DNA from: Hadesarchaea archaeon
Lineage (GTDB): Archaea; Hadarchaeota; Hadarchaeia; Hadarchaeales; Hadarchaeaceae
NCBI GenBank assembly: GCA_003661465.1
Contig: QMWE01000044.1
Span: forward strand, 1-7,533
Direction: 5' to 3'
DNA length: 7,533 bases
This document shows, piece after piece, positions 1-5,967 of this stretch (positions are counted from its first letter, which is position 1; every line of letters starts with the position of its first letter). The notes beneath the pieces were generated by a model. It had not been told where the DNA came from, ran no database searches, and worked only from the letters and a program-made list of their open reading frames with translations. Made by a program: the position numbers and the translations under genes.

Positions 1-144
1 ATAGTGCGCCGCGATAATTCGCGTGTTGTTTTTGTTTTGGGCATAGGCCACATCGCCCACCTGCACGATGCGAGGCATCGGGCCGCGTTCCGGTTTTTTC
101 GTGCTTCCGATTACGGGAGCAGGTTGTTTTTCCGTATTTTCCAT
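1..144 (-). CDS. Unrecognised protein, N-terminal 48 codons only (runs off left edge)
   Basis: An open frame starts with ATG at 144-142 on the minus strand and remains open to base 1, giving 48 codons of a longer protein. The start is well supported: GAGGAG lies about six bases upstream of the ATG, and the upstream gene stops only 20 bases before it, so the two are very probably co-transcribed. The first 25 or so residues are polar and proline/lysine-rich (MENTEKQPAPVIG, then TKKPERGPMP) and look like a flexible leader, with no signal peptide or membrane segment. A more ordered stretch follows (RIVQVGDVAYAQNKNN, then TRIIAAHY). I do not recognise the family from this fragment. Linkage to the metallo-hydrolase suggests a shared metabolic task, but this is inference only. 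Confidence 0.75.
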   Translation of the reverse strand, partial: MENTEKQPAPVIGSTKKPERGPMPRIVQVGDVAYAQNKNNTRIIAAHY

Positions 145-164
145 TTTCTTCTCCTCGTCAAATT

Positions 165-1169
165 TTAATAATGATCCCCGTTGGATGGTTTAAACCGCTC
201 CCATGCTTTGGCGGGTTCTGGCAAAGGCACATTTTCCCCCTCATAGGTAGGGGGCTCCCACTTGAAAATATCAGTTAGGGTGTGCTCGCCAAAATACATG
301 ACATGTTGCTTGTAATCGCTGATCTTTTCAGGACTCAACCGAATCGTATGTGAATCCAACAAGGTATGATCCATCATCCGGGTGAACTGAATCGCAGGTA
401 GCTCCCATCCTGCATTGGCCAGATTTAATCCATCAATATAGTAGTGGTGTGGAATAACAACTTTTGCATTCAGCTTTTTGGCAATTTTTTTACCCCACCG
501 TGGGGTTAAAATATGTCCATCATCACTCACGGGAAGCAGAGCGATATCAATATCCTGCATCATATCCCATACATCATCCGGTGGATTCTGACGGTTGTCG
601 CCCCAGTGCAAGATACGCAATCCACCGATCTCGATCAGGAACATGGTATTGCACCACTCCATATTTTCGTTGGGCGGTGTGGTTTTTTTACCAAACAGCT
701 CCATCATCATCTTGGAGGTATACAAATCATTTTGTGGCTCACACATATGCTTGTCCAAAATACCTGTAATTTTTACATCGCCGAGTTCGAAGATTCCGCC
801 CATGCGATCTAGAACCATCGCAGCATCGAGGCGATGAAGCGCGTCGTGATCCCCGTGTCCATGCGTACACAACGCGATGTCGCAGCGCGTAATGGGGAAA
901 TCAATCAAAAACCAGTATCCGCCAAATCCCGGCGCATTCCGCCAAGGATCAATCACAATTTCGATACCTTTAGGCGATGTGATTTTAAAGGCACACATTC
1001 CAAAAAAGGAAATTTCCACCTCGCCGCTATCCTCATGCAATCCACCATACTTTTGTGCCGCAATCACGCGGTCATTATTGGAAAGTTGCATAAACGCCAA
1101 ACTTCCGGAGGGACTAATCGTTCCCTCTTCAAATCCCCATTTTTCTTCGATGTTCTCTCTGTTGCTCAT
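165..1169 (-). CDS. Metallo-beta-lactamase-fold hydrolase, UlaG-like
   Basis: This 334-residue protein has the metal-site signature of the metallo-beta-lactamase superfamily: HGHGDH at residues 103-108, a later histidine in DKHM (141), LHWGD at 187-191 and VVIPHHY at 237-243. The order and spacing resemble the UlaG/L-ascorbate-6-phosphate lactonase-like branch (COG2220-type metal-dependent hydrolases), whose members hydrolyse diverse small substrates in the cytoplasm; the substrate here cannot be told. There is no signal peptide. About 50 residues precede the first core strand (VEISFFGMCAFKI), a longer leader than the minimal fold, and the C-terminus carries a tail of roughly 45 residues after the last core motif region. 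AAGGAGAG about five bases before ATG 1169 fixes the start. It is followed after 20 bases by the truncated left-edge gene. The fold call is firm; the substrate is unknown. Confidence 0.88.
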   Translation of the reverse strand: MSNRENIEEKWGFEEGTISPSGSLAFMQLSNNDRVIAAQKYGGLHEDSGEVEISFFGMCAFKITSPKGIEIVIDPWRNAPGFGGYWFLIDFPITRCDIALCTHGHGDHDALHRLDAAMVLDRMGGIFELGDVKITGILDKHMCEPQNDLYTSKMMMELFGKKTTPPNENMEWCNTMFLIEIGGLRILHWGDNRQNPPDDVWDMMQDIDIALLPVSDDGHILTPRWGKKIAKKLNAKVVIPHHYYIDGLNLANAGWELPAIQFTRMMDHTLLDSHTIRLSPEKISDYKQHVMYFGEHTLTDIFKWEPPTYEGENVPLPEPAKAWERFKPSNGDHY

Positions 1170-1185
1170 GTGACTCTCCTTGTTA

Positions 1186-1213
1186 ATTAAAACCTTTTTC
1201 GTACTACATGCAA
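1186..1213 (-). promoter_or_regulatory. Candidate promoter of the metallo-hydrolase gene
   Basis: On the minus strand, TTGCAT (complement of 1208-1213) and TTTAAT (complement of 1186-1191) are separated by 16 bases, with the ATG about 17 bases beyond the -10-like box. The -10 matches five of six consensus positions and the -35 only three. A 7-base inverted repeat, ACCTTTT/AAAAGGT, spans this spacer on either side of CGTACTACATGC and could instead be a weak hairpin after the regulator gene. Without this promoter, transcription would come from the regulator gene 121 bases upstream. This is pattern reading only. Confidence 0.25.
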
Positions 1214-1290
1214 AAGGTAAGGGAGAAAGTATGGTTTGGGCAATGAAGGAAAAGGTGCAAAAAAGGTGTAGATGGCTCTTGCGGGGAATC

Positions 1291-3936
1291 CTACATCAGC
1301 ACGAGAATCCCTTCCCGGACGGCCTTGAGCACGGCGTCCCTGCGGTTTTTGGCTCCGAGTTTCCGATAGATGGAAATAGCGTGGCGCTTTACGGTGGCCA
1401 CCGAAATGCACAGTTCGTCGGCCACCTCCTGGTTGGTCAGGCGCTGCTCGAACAGGGTCAGCACATCCATCTCCCGGTTGGTCAGCTTTTCGCTCACTTG
1501 GGGCAAGCGGGCAGGATGAATACGCCCCAGCAACTCGCCGAAAAATTCCAAGGATTGGAACTTGAGAGCTGTCTTTGGAAGCAACGGTTCAAGCTCGTCG
1601 CCCACTTCGACAAACAGATAAAACAGATCGCCGGGGGCGGCAAGCTGGATCGCCGCTTCCAAATGGGCAACGGCCTTCGGTTCGCAATCCCTTTTCTTTT
1701 CCTGAATCGCCGAGAGGATCCGTAGCTCGATCGTCAGGAGAACATGATGGGTCTCTTGCGCATGGTGCAAAAGCTTTTGCAGCAGCCCCCCCGCTTCTTC
1801 CAGGCTTTGGACGGTATTTCGGGCCAGAAGCAGGCGGCAATGGGTGACGCGTGGATCCTCGATCCAAAAGAGAAAGTTATGCGTGTCGTCCGAAAGTTCC
1901 ACCTGTTGGAAAAGGCGTTCCGCGCGGGGCAGCTCCTTTTGCCGAAGCGCGAGGCGTGCCTGTATGGAATAGAACCACATCCTGAAAAGGGGATTATTTT
2001 GCTCCCAGATAAATTTTTGGAAATCCTGCAGGACGCTTTGGAATTCCTCGGTGTCCCCCTTGGCCTGGAGCGTCAGCAACTGGGAGGCAAAACAATCTGC
2101 AGGAGAAACCAAGTCCATTATATAACGCCTTTGCAACGCGCTAGAGAAAGCATCTTTTGCCCGTTCGAGCCGGTTTTGTCGAAGATGGATATTGCCCAAA
2201 ATATAGTTAGCCCAAGTCTCAATGAATGGATTGTTCGCCCCCGCGCTAATCCGTTTCAGTCGATTGACCAAGTGCAATCCCTCTTTCAGCTTCCCGGCAA
2301 ACATGGTTTGGAACAGGAGGGCTCCAACCAATTTGAGCTGATAGTTAGGGGGTAGGTTTTCGCATAACAGTCTTTTTTCTATTTCGTCCACCACCTTGTT
2401 TCCTTTGCCCAGCATCTGCATGGCGGTAGCGTAGTAGACTTGGGTTTCACCTAAAATACCGGTGTGTTTGGGGGGCGATAACAAGTTCAAGGTTTTCTTG
2501 AAGCTTTGGGCACTCGGCTCAAGCAATCCGCCCCAAAACTGGACAATTCCTTGAAAAAAGAGGGCGTACGCCTGTAGCTCCCCATCGAGGTCCGAACTCC
2601 TTTGGAGCAAGCTTTCCAGCAATTCGGGCAAGAGGTGGAAGGCCTCGCGATCCTTTAAAACCCACATCCGAACAATTTGTAGCATCGGGGATTTTTGAAT
2701 AAACCGCTCGGGGATTTGGGACAGCCAATTTTCCAGCAAATGATCTTGGTCTTGTTCCAGGACTCGGAAAAACTGATCGGCCAGCAGGCGAGCCGCCCAG
2801 TCATGCTCCCCGGCCTTTTTCGCATGGGAAAGCGCCTCTTCGACCATGCCGTTTTTCCCATACCATCGGGCTGCCCGTTCATGGAGCTGCCTTTGCATTT
2901 TTGGAGGGACTGTTTTTTCCAGCTCTTTGCGAAGCAGTGTATGGAAAAGGTGGTGGAAGCGATACCACTCATTTCCCCGATCCAAAACAATGATAAACAG
3001 GTTTTCTGCCAGTAGATAATCGATGATTTCCCGGCCTTTTAGCCCCTTGGGACAGTCGGTCAGTGCATCGGCTAGATCGGGATGAAAATGGGAGAGGATG
3101 GAAATCTTTCGCAATGTATCGAGATGTTCCTCGTTGCAGTGCCCCAGAATCTCCTCCAGAAAATAGGTGTCGAAAACTTGGTCGGTGCGCCCCGCCTCCA
3201 CAAGCATGCGGAATCCTTCGAAATCCGATGAAAGCTGCAATTTGAACAGTCGCAATCCGGCCATCCACCCCTCCGAGCGCTCCTGCACGAGCGAGCGGAT
3301 GGATGAGTCGATCTGCTTGGTTTGATTGCTGGATAAAAAAGCGTCCATCTCTTCTGGAGCCATCCGGAGTTGCTGGGGGCCGATTTCGTTTACCCCTCCC
3401 TTCATCCGAAGCTTGGAAAGGGACAGGGGGGGAGTCTTGCGGGAGATGATGTAGAGATGGAGTTTTTTCAGCGGGGGATCTAGCAATGTTTGGAGGAGCT
3501 TGAAGGTGGAGGGGTTCTTCACTAGATGGAGGTCGTCGAGCACTAGAAAAAACGGGTTGGGAAGCTTCCCAAGCTCGTTTTTTAGCTCAACCGCCAGATA
3601 GTTGACGGGCGGCAGGGGCGAAATTTGCAATAGGGGAAGCATGGTCTTTCCAAGCATTGGAAACTCCTGCCGAACCGCTTCAACGAGGAGGGAGAGGAAG
3701 GCGCGGAGGTCGTTGTGTTCCTCTTGGACCGAAATCCAGACCGACTGATGTGGTACTTGGCGTAGCCAGCCACTGATTAGCGTGCTCTTGCCGAACCCTG
3801 CCCCTGCGCAGACCAACGTCAGGGGTTTTTTGGCATTTGCGCCCAAGCTGGAAAAAAGAGCTACCCGCGGAACATAGTCGCTCGGCAGATCCGGCATCTG
3901 GAGCCGCGCTTCATCAATATAGTTTCTTTTCCCCAT
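1291..3936 (-). CDS. MalT-like ATP-dependent LuxR-family transcriptional regulator (LAL type)
   Basis: At 881 residues this is close to E. coli MalT (about 900) and has the same domain order. An N-terminal STAND-type NTPase carries Walker A GAGFGKST (45-52), Walker B FFLVLDD (129-135), an ISR motif (164-166) and the conserved GWMAGLRL (223-230). A winged-helix-like segment containing EWYRFHHLFHTLL follows (323-335). Residues from about 345 to 790 form a helical repeat region typical of the effector-sensing MalT superhelix. A C-terminal LuxR/GerE helix-turn-helix begins at LTNREMDVL (818) with recognition region ISVATVKRH (about 847-855). Such proteins bind ATP and an inducer, oligomerise and activate transcription; the inducer is not deducible. 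The ATG at 3936 has only a weak ribosome site. No in-frame alternative looks better, because residues just after it already lead into the NTPase domain. It is divergent from the barrel-protein gene at 4404, a likely target. Confidence 0.93.
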   Translation of the reverse strand: MGKRNYIDEARLQMPDLPSDYVPRVALFSSLGANAKKPLTLVCAGAGFGKSTLISGWLRQVPHQSVWISVQEEHNDLRAFLSLLVEAVRQEFPMLGKTMLPLLQISPLPPVNYLAVELKNELGKLPNPFFLVLDDLHLVKNPSTFKLLQTLLDPPLKKLHLYIISRKTPPLSLSKLRMKGGVNEIGPQQLRMAPEEMDAFLSSNQTKQIDSSIRSLVQERSEGWMAGLRLFKLQLSSDFEGFRMLVEAGRTDQVFDTYFLEEILGHCNEEHLDTLRKISILSHFHPDLADALTDCPKGLKGREIIDYLLAENLFIIVLDRGNEWYRFHHLFHTLLRKELEKTVPPKMQRQLHERAARWYGKNGMVEEALSHAKKAGEHDWAARLLADQFFRVLEQDQDHLLENWLSQIPERFIQKSPMLQIVRMWVLKDREAFHLLPELLESLLQRSSDLDGELQAYALFFQGIVQFWGGLLEPSAQSFKKTLNLLSPPKHTGILGETQVYYATAMQMLGKGNKVVDEIEKRLLCENLPPNYQLKLVGALLFQTMFAGKLKEGLHLVNRLKRISAGANNPFIETWANYILGNIHLRQNRLERAKDAFSSALQRRYIMDLVSPADCFASQLLTLQAKGDTEEFQSVLQDFQKFIWEQNNPLFRMWFYSIQARLALRQKELPRAERLFQQVELSDDTHNFLFWIEDPRVTHCRLLLARNTVQSLEEAGGLLQKLLHHAQETHHVLLTIELRILSAIQEKKRDCEPKAVAHLEAAIQLAAPGDLFYLFVEVGDELEPLLPKTALKFQSLEFFGELLGRIHPARLPQVSEKLTNREMDVLTLFEQRLTNQEVADELCISVATVKRHAISIYRKLGAKNRRDAVLKAVREGILVLM

Positions 3937-3959
3937 TTCATTAAAAATTGGTTTGATAG

Positions 3960-3988
3960 GCTATAAATTAAAATACCCTAGATTGGAA
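3960..3988 (-). promoter_or_regulatory. Candidate promoter of the LAL regulator gene
   Basis: Minus-strand TTCCAA (complement of 3983-3988) and TATAGC (complement of 3960-3965) are 17 bases apart, the standard spacing, with the regulator ATG about 23 bases beyond. Each box is only a partial match to the sigma-70 consensus. The -35-like box lies inside the CTAGA/TCTAG dyad, so a bound protein would occlude it. The call rests on spacing and position alone. Confidence 0.25.
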
Positions 3989-3994
3989 GTCTAG
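3978..3994. repeat. Short inverted repeat CTAGA-N7-TCTAG
   Basis: Two perfect 5-base arms (3978-3982 and 3990-3994) flank a 7-base centre. The dyad does not extend outward. It sits 42-58 bases upstream of the regulator start and overlaps the candidate -35 box, a common position for an operator. Arms of five bases are short enough to arise by chance, so binding-site function is speculative. Confidence 0.35.
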
Positions 3995-4154
3995 TGCCCC
4001 ATACCAAAATAAACCTTTCTTCTTATCTACTAAACAAAGGAAAGAAGCATCTAAAAGGTAACACCTCATCGCGCAAGGGCAAGCATTTGAACAGGAATGA
4101 ACGGATTTTGATTGCGGGCTTTTTAAGATTTAGCATTAAGAAGTCCTAGATCGC

Positions 4155-4192
4155 ACTCCAACTGGGCAAGGGTTGAGTATCTAAACTCCAAC
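4155..4192 (+). repeat. Octamer direct repeat ACTCCAAC, 30-base period, upstream of barrel gene
   Basis: ACTCCAAC occurs at 4155-4162 and 4185-4192, start to start 30 bases, close to three helical turns and so on the same DNA face. Between them GGTTGAGT (4171-4178) contains the inverted octamer with one base deleted, giving an imperfect stem with the first copy. Such face-aligned repeats fit an oligomeric activator like the neighbouring LAL protein. They lie about 210-250 bases before the barrel-gene start, which is far for a simple activator site. Confidence 0.3.
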
Positions 4193-4204
4193 CTGACAAA
4201 AAAG

Positions 4205-4348
4205 ATGATATGCGGACGCCGTCGATATATTGCTCAGGGAAGGGCTCTTAAAGGGAAATTTTCCAACGCGGAGTATGACCAAATTTTGAATATTACACCG
4301 GCGAAATCTCATATAGCGATGCAGGGCTTGTATGCGCAGAGCGGATAG
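4205..4348 (+). other. Doubtful 47-codon open frame in the divergent region
   Basis: ATG at 4205 opens a frame ending at TAG 4346-4348 (begins MICGRRRYIAQG, ends GLYAQSG). The frame is also open upstream to about 4127 without a better start. There is no good Shine-Dalgarno match, only an A-run. The product is basic at its N-terminus and resembles nothing I know. It could be a leader peptide for the barrel gene, a decayed remnant, or chance; chance is most likely. Confidence 0.15.
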
Positions 4349-4389
4349 CAAACGAGGCAATTATGCTCTACTCTTCCAGCAATTCAAAA

Positions 4390-4394
4390 AGGAG
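4390..4394 (+). promoter_or_regulatory. Ribosome binding site fixing the start of the barrel protein
   Basis: AGGAG precedes ATG 4404 by nine bases. A nearer ATG at 4396 is followed by an in-frame stop after two codons, and the upstream in-frame ATG at 4332 has no comparable site. This site therefore decides the 283-residue, signal-peptide-first reading. Confidence 0.75.
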
Positions 4395-4403
4395 AATGAA
4401 AAC

Positions 4404-5255
4404 ATGAAATTATCAAGATTCATCACAGGAGCACTGTTAGCAGGACTATCGGCTACACACGGCGCAAAGGAGCCTATACCACGGAAAGGGGTCTTTCGGG
4501 ATGTCGTGGAGATTTCCAATGCAAAGAGGGAGACATCCGATCTGGCCAAAGCGGCACAAAACCCCATTGCCAATATGATTAGCCTGCCCCTACAAGACAA
4601 TATCAATACTGGGATCGGTCCGAATGACGAAACCCAGAATGTTTTAAATATTCAGCCCGTCTATCCATTTGCAATCTCAGAAAACTGGAATGTCATCACC
4701 CGAACCATTCTGCCTGTAATCTCGCAACCTGACGTATTGACCGGAGGGAACGGGCGCGTGGATGGAGTGGGCGACCTTAACTTTACGGCCTTCTTTTCGC
4801 CAGCGGCCGCCAGCAAGGTAACTTGGGGCGTGGGGCCGGCCGTGGTTCTTCCAACGGCATCGAACCGGGTGCTGGGTTCGGAAAAATGGAGTGCGGGTCC
4901 CGCTTTGGTGGTGTTGACGATGCCCGGCCACTGGGTGATTGGATCGTTGTTTAGCGATGTTATTTCTCTTGGTGGAAGCGGGGATGATGTGCATCTGTTT
5001 ACGTGGCAATATTTCATCAACTACAACCTGCCCAAGGGTTGGTATCTCTCGACCTCTCCGATCATGACGGCCAACTGGGAAGCCAGCAGCTCGGATACGT
5101 GGACGGTTCCCCTAGGTGCCGGCGCGGGCAAGATCTTTAAAATTGGAAAGCAACCGATGAATCTTCAGGCACATGCCTATAAAAACGTGGTCTCCCCAAC
5201 CTTCGGCGCCGATTGGCAGTTCCGGCTTCAGCTCCAGTTCCTCTTCCCAAAATAG
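4404..5255 (+). CDS. Signal-peptide-bearing putative outer-membrane beta-barrel protein ('neuromedin U'/transporter-type annotation)
   Basis: I place the start at ATG 4404, giving 283 residues, because AGGAG (4390-4394) precedes it by nine bases and the protein then opens with a classic signal peptide: MK-SR, then a hydrophobic segment ending near ATHGA (residues 17-21). An in-frame ATG 24 codons earlier (4332) would bury this signal and lacks a ribosome site. The mature protein has alternating hydrophobic/polar strands rich in W, G, N and Y, for example NVITRTILPVIS (96-107), GVGDLNFTAFFSP (121-133) and FRLQLQFLF (273-281). The motif sequence NMISLPLQDN, then TGIGPNDETQNVLNIQP (residues 57-85), is typical of bacterial proteins databases often call 'neuromedin U' or transporter, related to the MetA-pathway phenol-degradation family. 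Cargo and ligand are unknown. It is divergent from the LAL regulator, and a terminator follows 22 bases after its stop. Confidence 0.85.
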   Translation: MKLSRFITGALLAGLSATHGAKEPIPRKGVFRDVVEISNAKRETSDLAKAAQNPIANMISLPLQDNINTGIGPNDETQNVLNIQPVYPFAISENWNVITRTILPVISQPDVLTGGNGRVDGVGDLNFTAFFSPAAASKVTWGVGPAVVLPTASNRVLGSEKWSAGPALVVLTMPGHWVIGSLFSDVISLGGSGDDVHLFTWQYFINYNLPKGWYLSTSPIMTANWEASSSDTWTVPLGAGAGKIFKIGKQPMNLQAHAYKNVVSPTFGADWQFRLQLQFLFPK

Positions 5256-5277
5256 GCTTTAATCGCCCCCAAGAGAA

Positions 5278-5310
5278 AGCGCACCCAGTTGATGCTGGGG
5301 GCGCTTTTTT
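5278..5310 (+). terminator. Rho-independent terminator after the barrel-protein gene
   Basis: The stem is AGCGC (5278-5282), an unpaired A, and CCCAG (5284-5288); the loop is TTGATG; the other arm is CTGGG (5295-5299), an unpaired G, and GCGCT (5301-5305), running straight into a six-T tract (5305-5310). The strong G+C stem and U-run fit intrinsic termination of the plus-strand gene, whose stop is 22 bases upstream. In the opposite direction the stem is followed by TTTCTCTT, so it may also stop transcripts of the convergent minus-strand operon. Confidence 0.9.
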
Positions 5311-5315
5311 GTTGT

Positions 5316-5398
5316 TCGGCAAAGCCGACAAATTGTGGCTGGTTGTTATCGGTTCTCTTGTTTTCGTTCCTTCGCGTTATGCCGAGCTGGGGCTCGGT
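5316..5398. other. Two small hairpins in the convergent gap
   Basis: Between the convergent genes, beyond the main terminator, lie TCGGC-AAA-GCCGA (5316-5328) and a stem of CCGAGC (5382-5387) with GCTCGG (5392-5397) around TGGG, extendable by G-T wobbles. Neither is followed by a clear T-tract on either strand. They may help terminate or stabilise the 3' end of the minus-strand operon transcript. No gene is seen in this gap. Confidence 0.4.
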
Positions 5399-5476
5399 GT
5401 TCTCGGGGGTAGCTTGTAGGGCTGGAATGGTCGTAGACCTTCCCTCCGTGATGTGGTGCATTTGCGAAGCAGCACA

Positions 5477-5908
5477 CTAGTCTAGTGAGTCGAGTACGGT
5501 GGCGCTCATGGATGCGGGCAACATACCAATGATGACTCTTTTGAAGGCGACACTGGTGTCGGTAAGCAAGGGCATCTGCCCGGCCAGCGCCAAAAAGAGT
5601 CCAACGATTCCGCCGGATAAAAGTAGAATCGCCACTACCCGTTTGGTGCCCTCGCGAAGATACACTTTTTGATGATCCTTATAGGATTCGAGAATAATGA
5701 ACGCTGCGATAATGACATACTCCACCACCAACATGACGGTAATATTGACCCAGGAAAGCTCTTTGCCTAAATTCCAAACCTCTTCGGTAAGTGCGGTTGG
5801 AATCGCCAGCATGGAGGCCCCGACGAGAATCTTCAGGGTATCCGCAACCGTTAGCCGAGGTTTTAATTTGCCCGCGGTATACTCAAGGATGGGGTTCTTG
5901 GATTTCAT
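5477..5908 (-). CDS. Small integral membrane protein, DUF2391-like
   Basis: I choose ATG 5908 (143 residues), because GAGG lies five bases before it; the earlier in-frame ATG at 5926 adds six residues (MKKEET) and has no recognisable site. Four hydrophobic segments are visible at about residues 22-42, 52-73, 90-110 and 120-138, after a polar, lysine-bearing N-terminus. The pattern ALTEEVWNLG at the end of helix 1 and the ending VIIGMLPASMSATVLDSL resemble the DUF2391/TIGR02587 family of predicted inner-membrane proteins of unknown function; as I recall, described members are longer, so this may be a short form. It is the last gene of a probable operon, 59 bases after the porin-like gene with no terminator between. 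Membrane location is firm; the family call is from memory and moderate. Confidence 0.75.
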   Translation of the reverse strand: MKSKNPILEYTAGKLKPRLTVADTLKILVGASMLAIPTALTEEVWNLGKELSWVNITVMLVVEYVIIAAFIILESYKDHQKVYLREGTKRVVAILLLSGGIVGLFLALAGQMPLLTDTSVAFKRVIIGMLPASMSATVLDSLD

Positions 5909-5913
5909 CGTTT

Positions 5914-5917
5914 CCTC
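5914..5917 (-). promoter_or_regulatory. Ribosome binding site selecting the shorter start of the membrane protein
   Basis: On the minus strand GAGG (within AAGAGGAAACG) precedes ATG 5908 by five bases. The upstream ATG at 5926 is preceded by AAAAATCGGC, which has no purine-rich match. The site lies inside the six-codon extension, which is therefore probably untranslated. Confidence 0.6.
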
Positions 5918-5967
5918 TTTTTTCATGCCGATTTTTCGTTCATTTTGTGCCGTGGTCTAAAGGAAGA

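Larger units (their letters stand above)
3937..4403. promoter_or_regulatory. Divergent intergenic control region
   Basis: These 467 bases separate the start codons of the MalT-like regulator (minus) and the barrel protein (plus), and must hold the promoters of both unless readthrough occurs. Visible structure includes a 17-base dyad near the regulator start (3978-3994), two copies of ACTCCAAC exactly 30 bases apart (4155-4162 and 4185-4192), and a GTTGAGT between them that is nearly the inverted complement of the octamer. No convincing sigma-70 promoter for the plus-strand gene stood out. No tRNA, transposase fragment or MalT-box (GGAKGA) array was seen. One 47-codon frame (4205-4348) is open but unsupported. 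Confidence 0.55.

Noticed and set aside
464..1190. Several plus-strand frames of 80-118 codons
   Set aside because: All are antisense shadows of the metallo-hydrolase, whose motifs and ribosome site are clear.
1180..2355. Plus-strand open frames of 181 and 203 codons opposite the regulator C-terminus
   Set aside because: They are antisense to the well-supported LAL regulator, lack ribosome sites and show no recognisable domains.
4332..4403. ATG 4332 as the start of the barrel protein
   Set aside because: It would place 24 polar residues before a typical signal peptide; AGGAG directly precedes ATG 4404.
3937..4403. MalT-box array
   Set aside because: No GGAKGA-type hexamers were found on either strand of the region, so the operator, if any, differs from that of MalT.
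4661..5020. Minus-strand frames of 110 and 119 codons
   Set aside because: They lie inside the barrel-protein gene on the other strand and have no signal, motif or ribosome site.
5311..5476. Possible small gene in the convergent gap
   Set aside because: The open frames there are continuations of shadows, without ribosome sites or protein-like composition.
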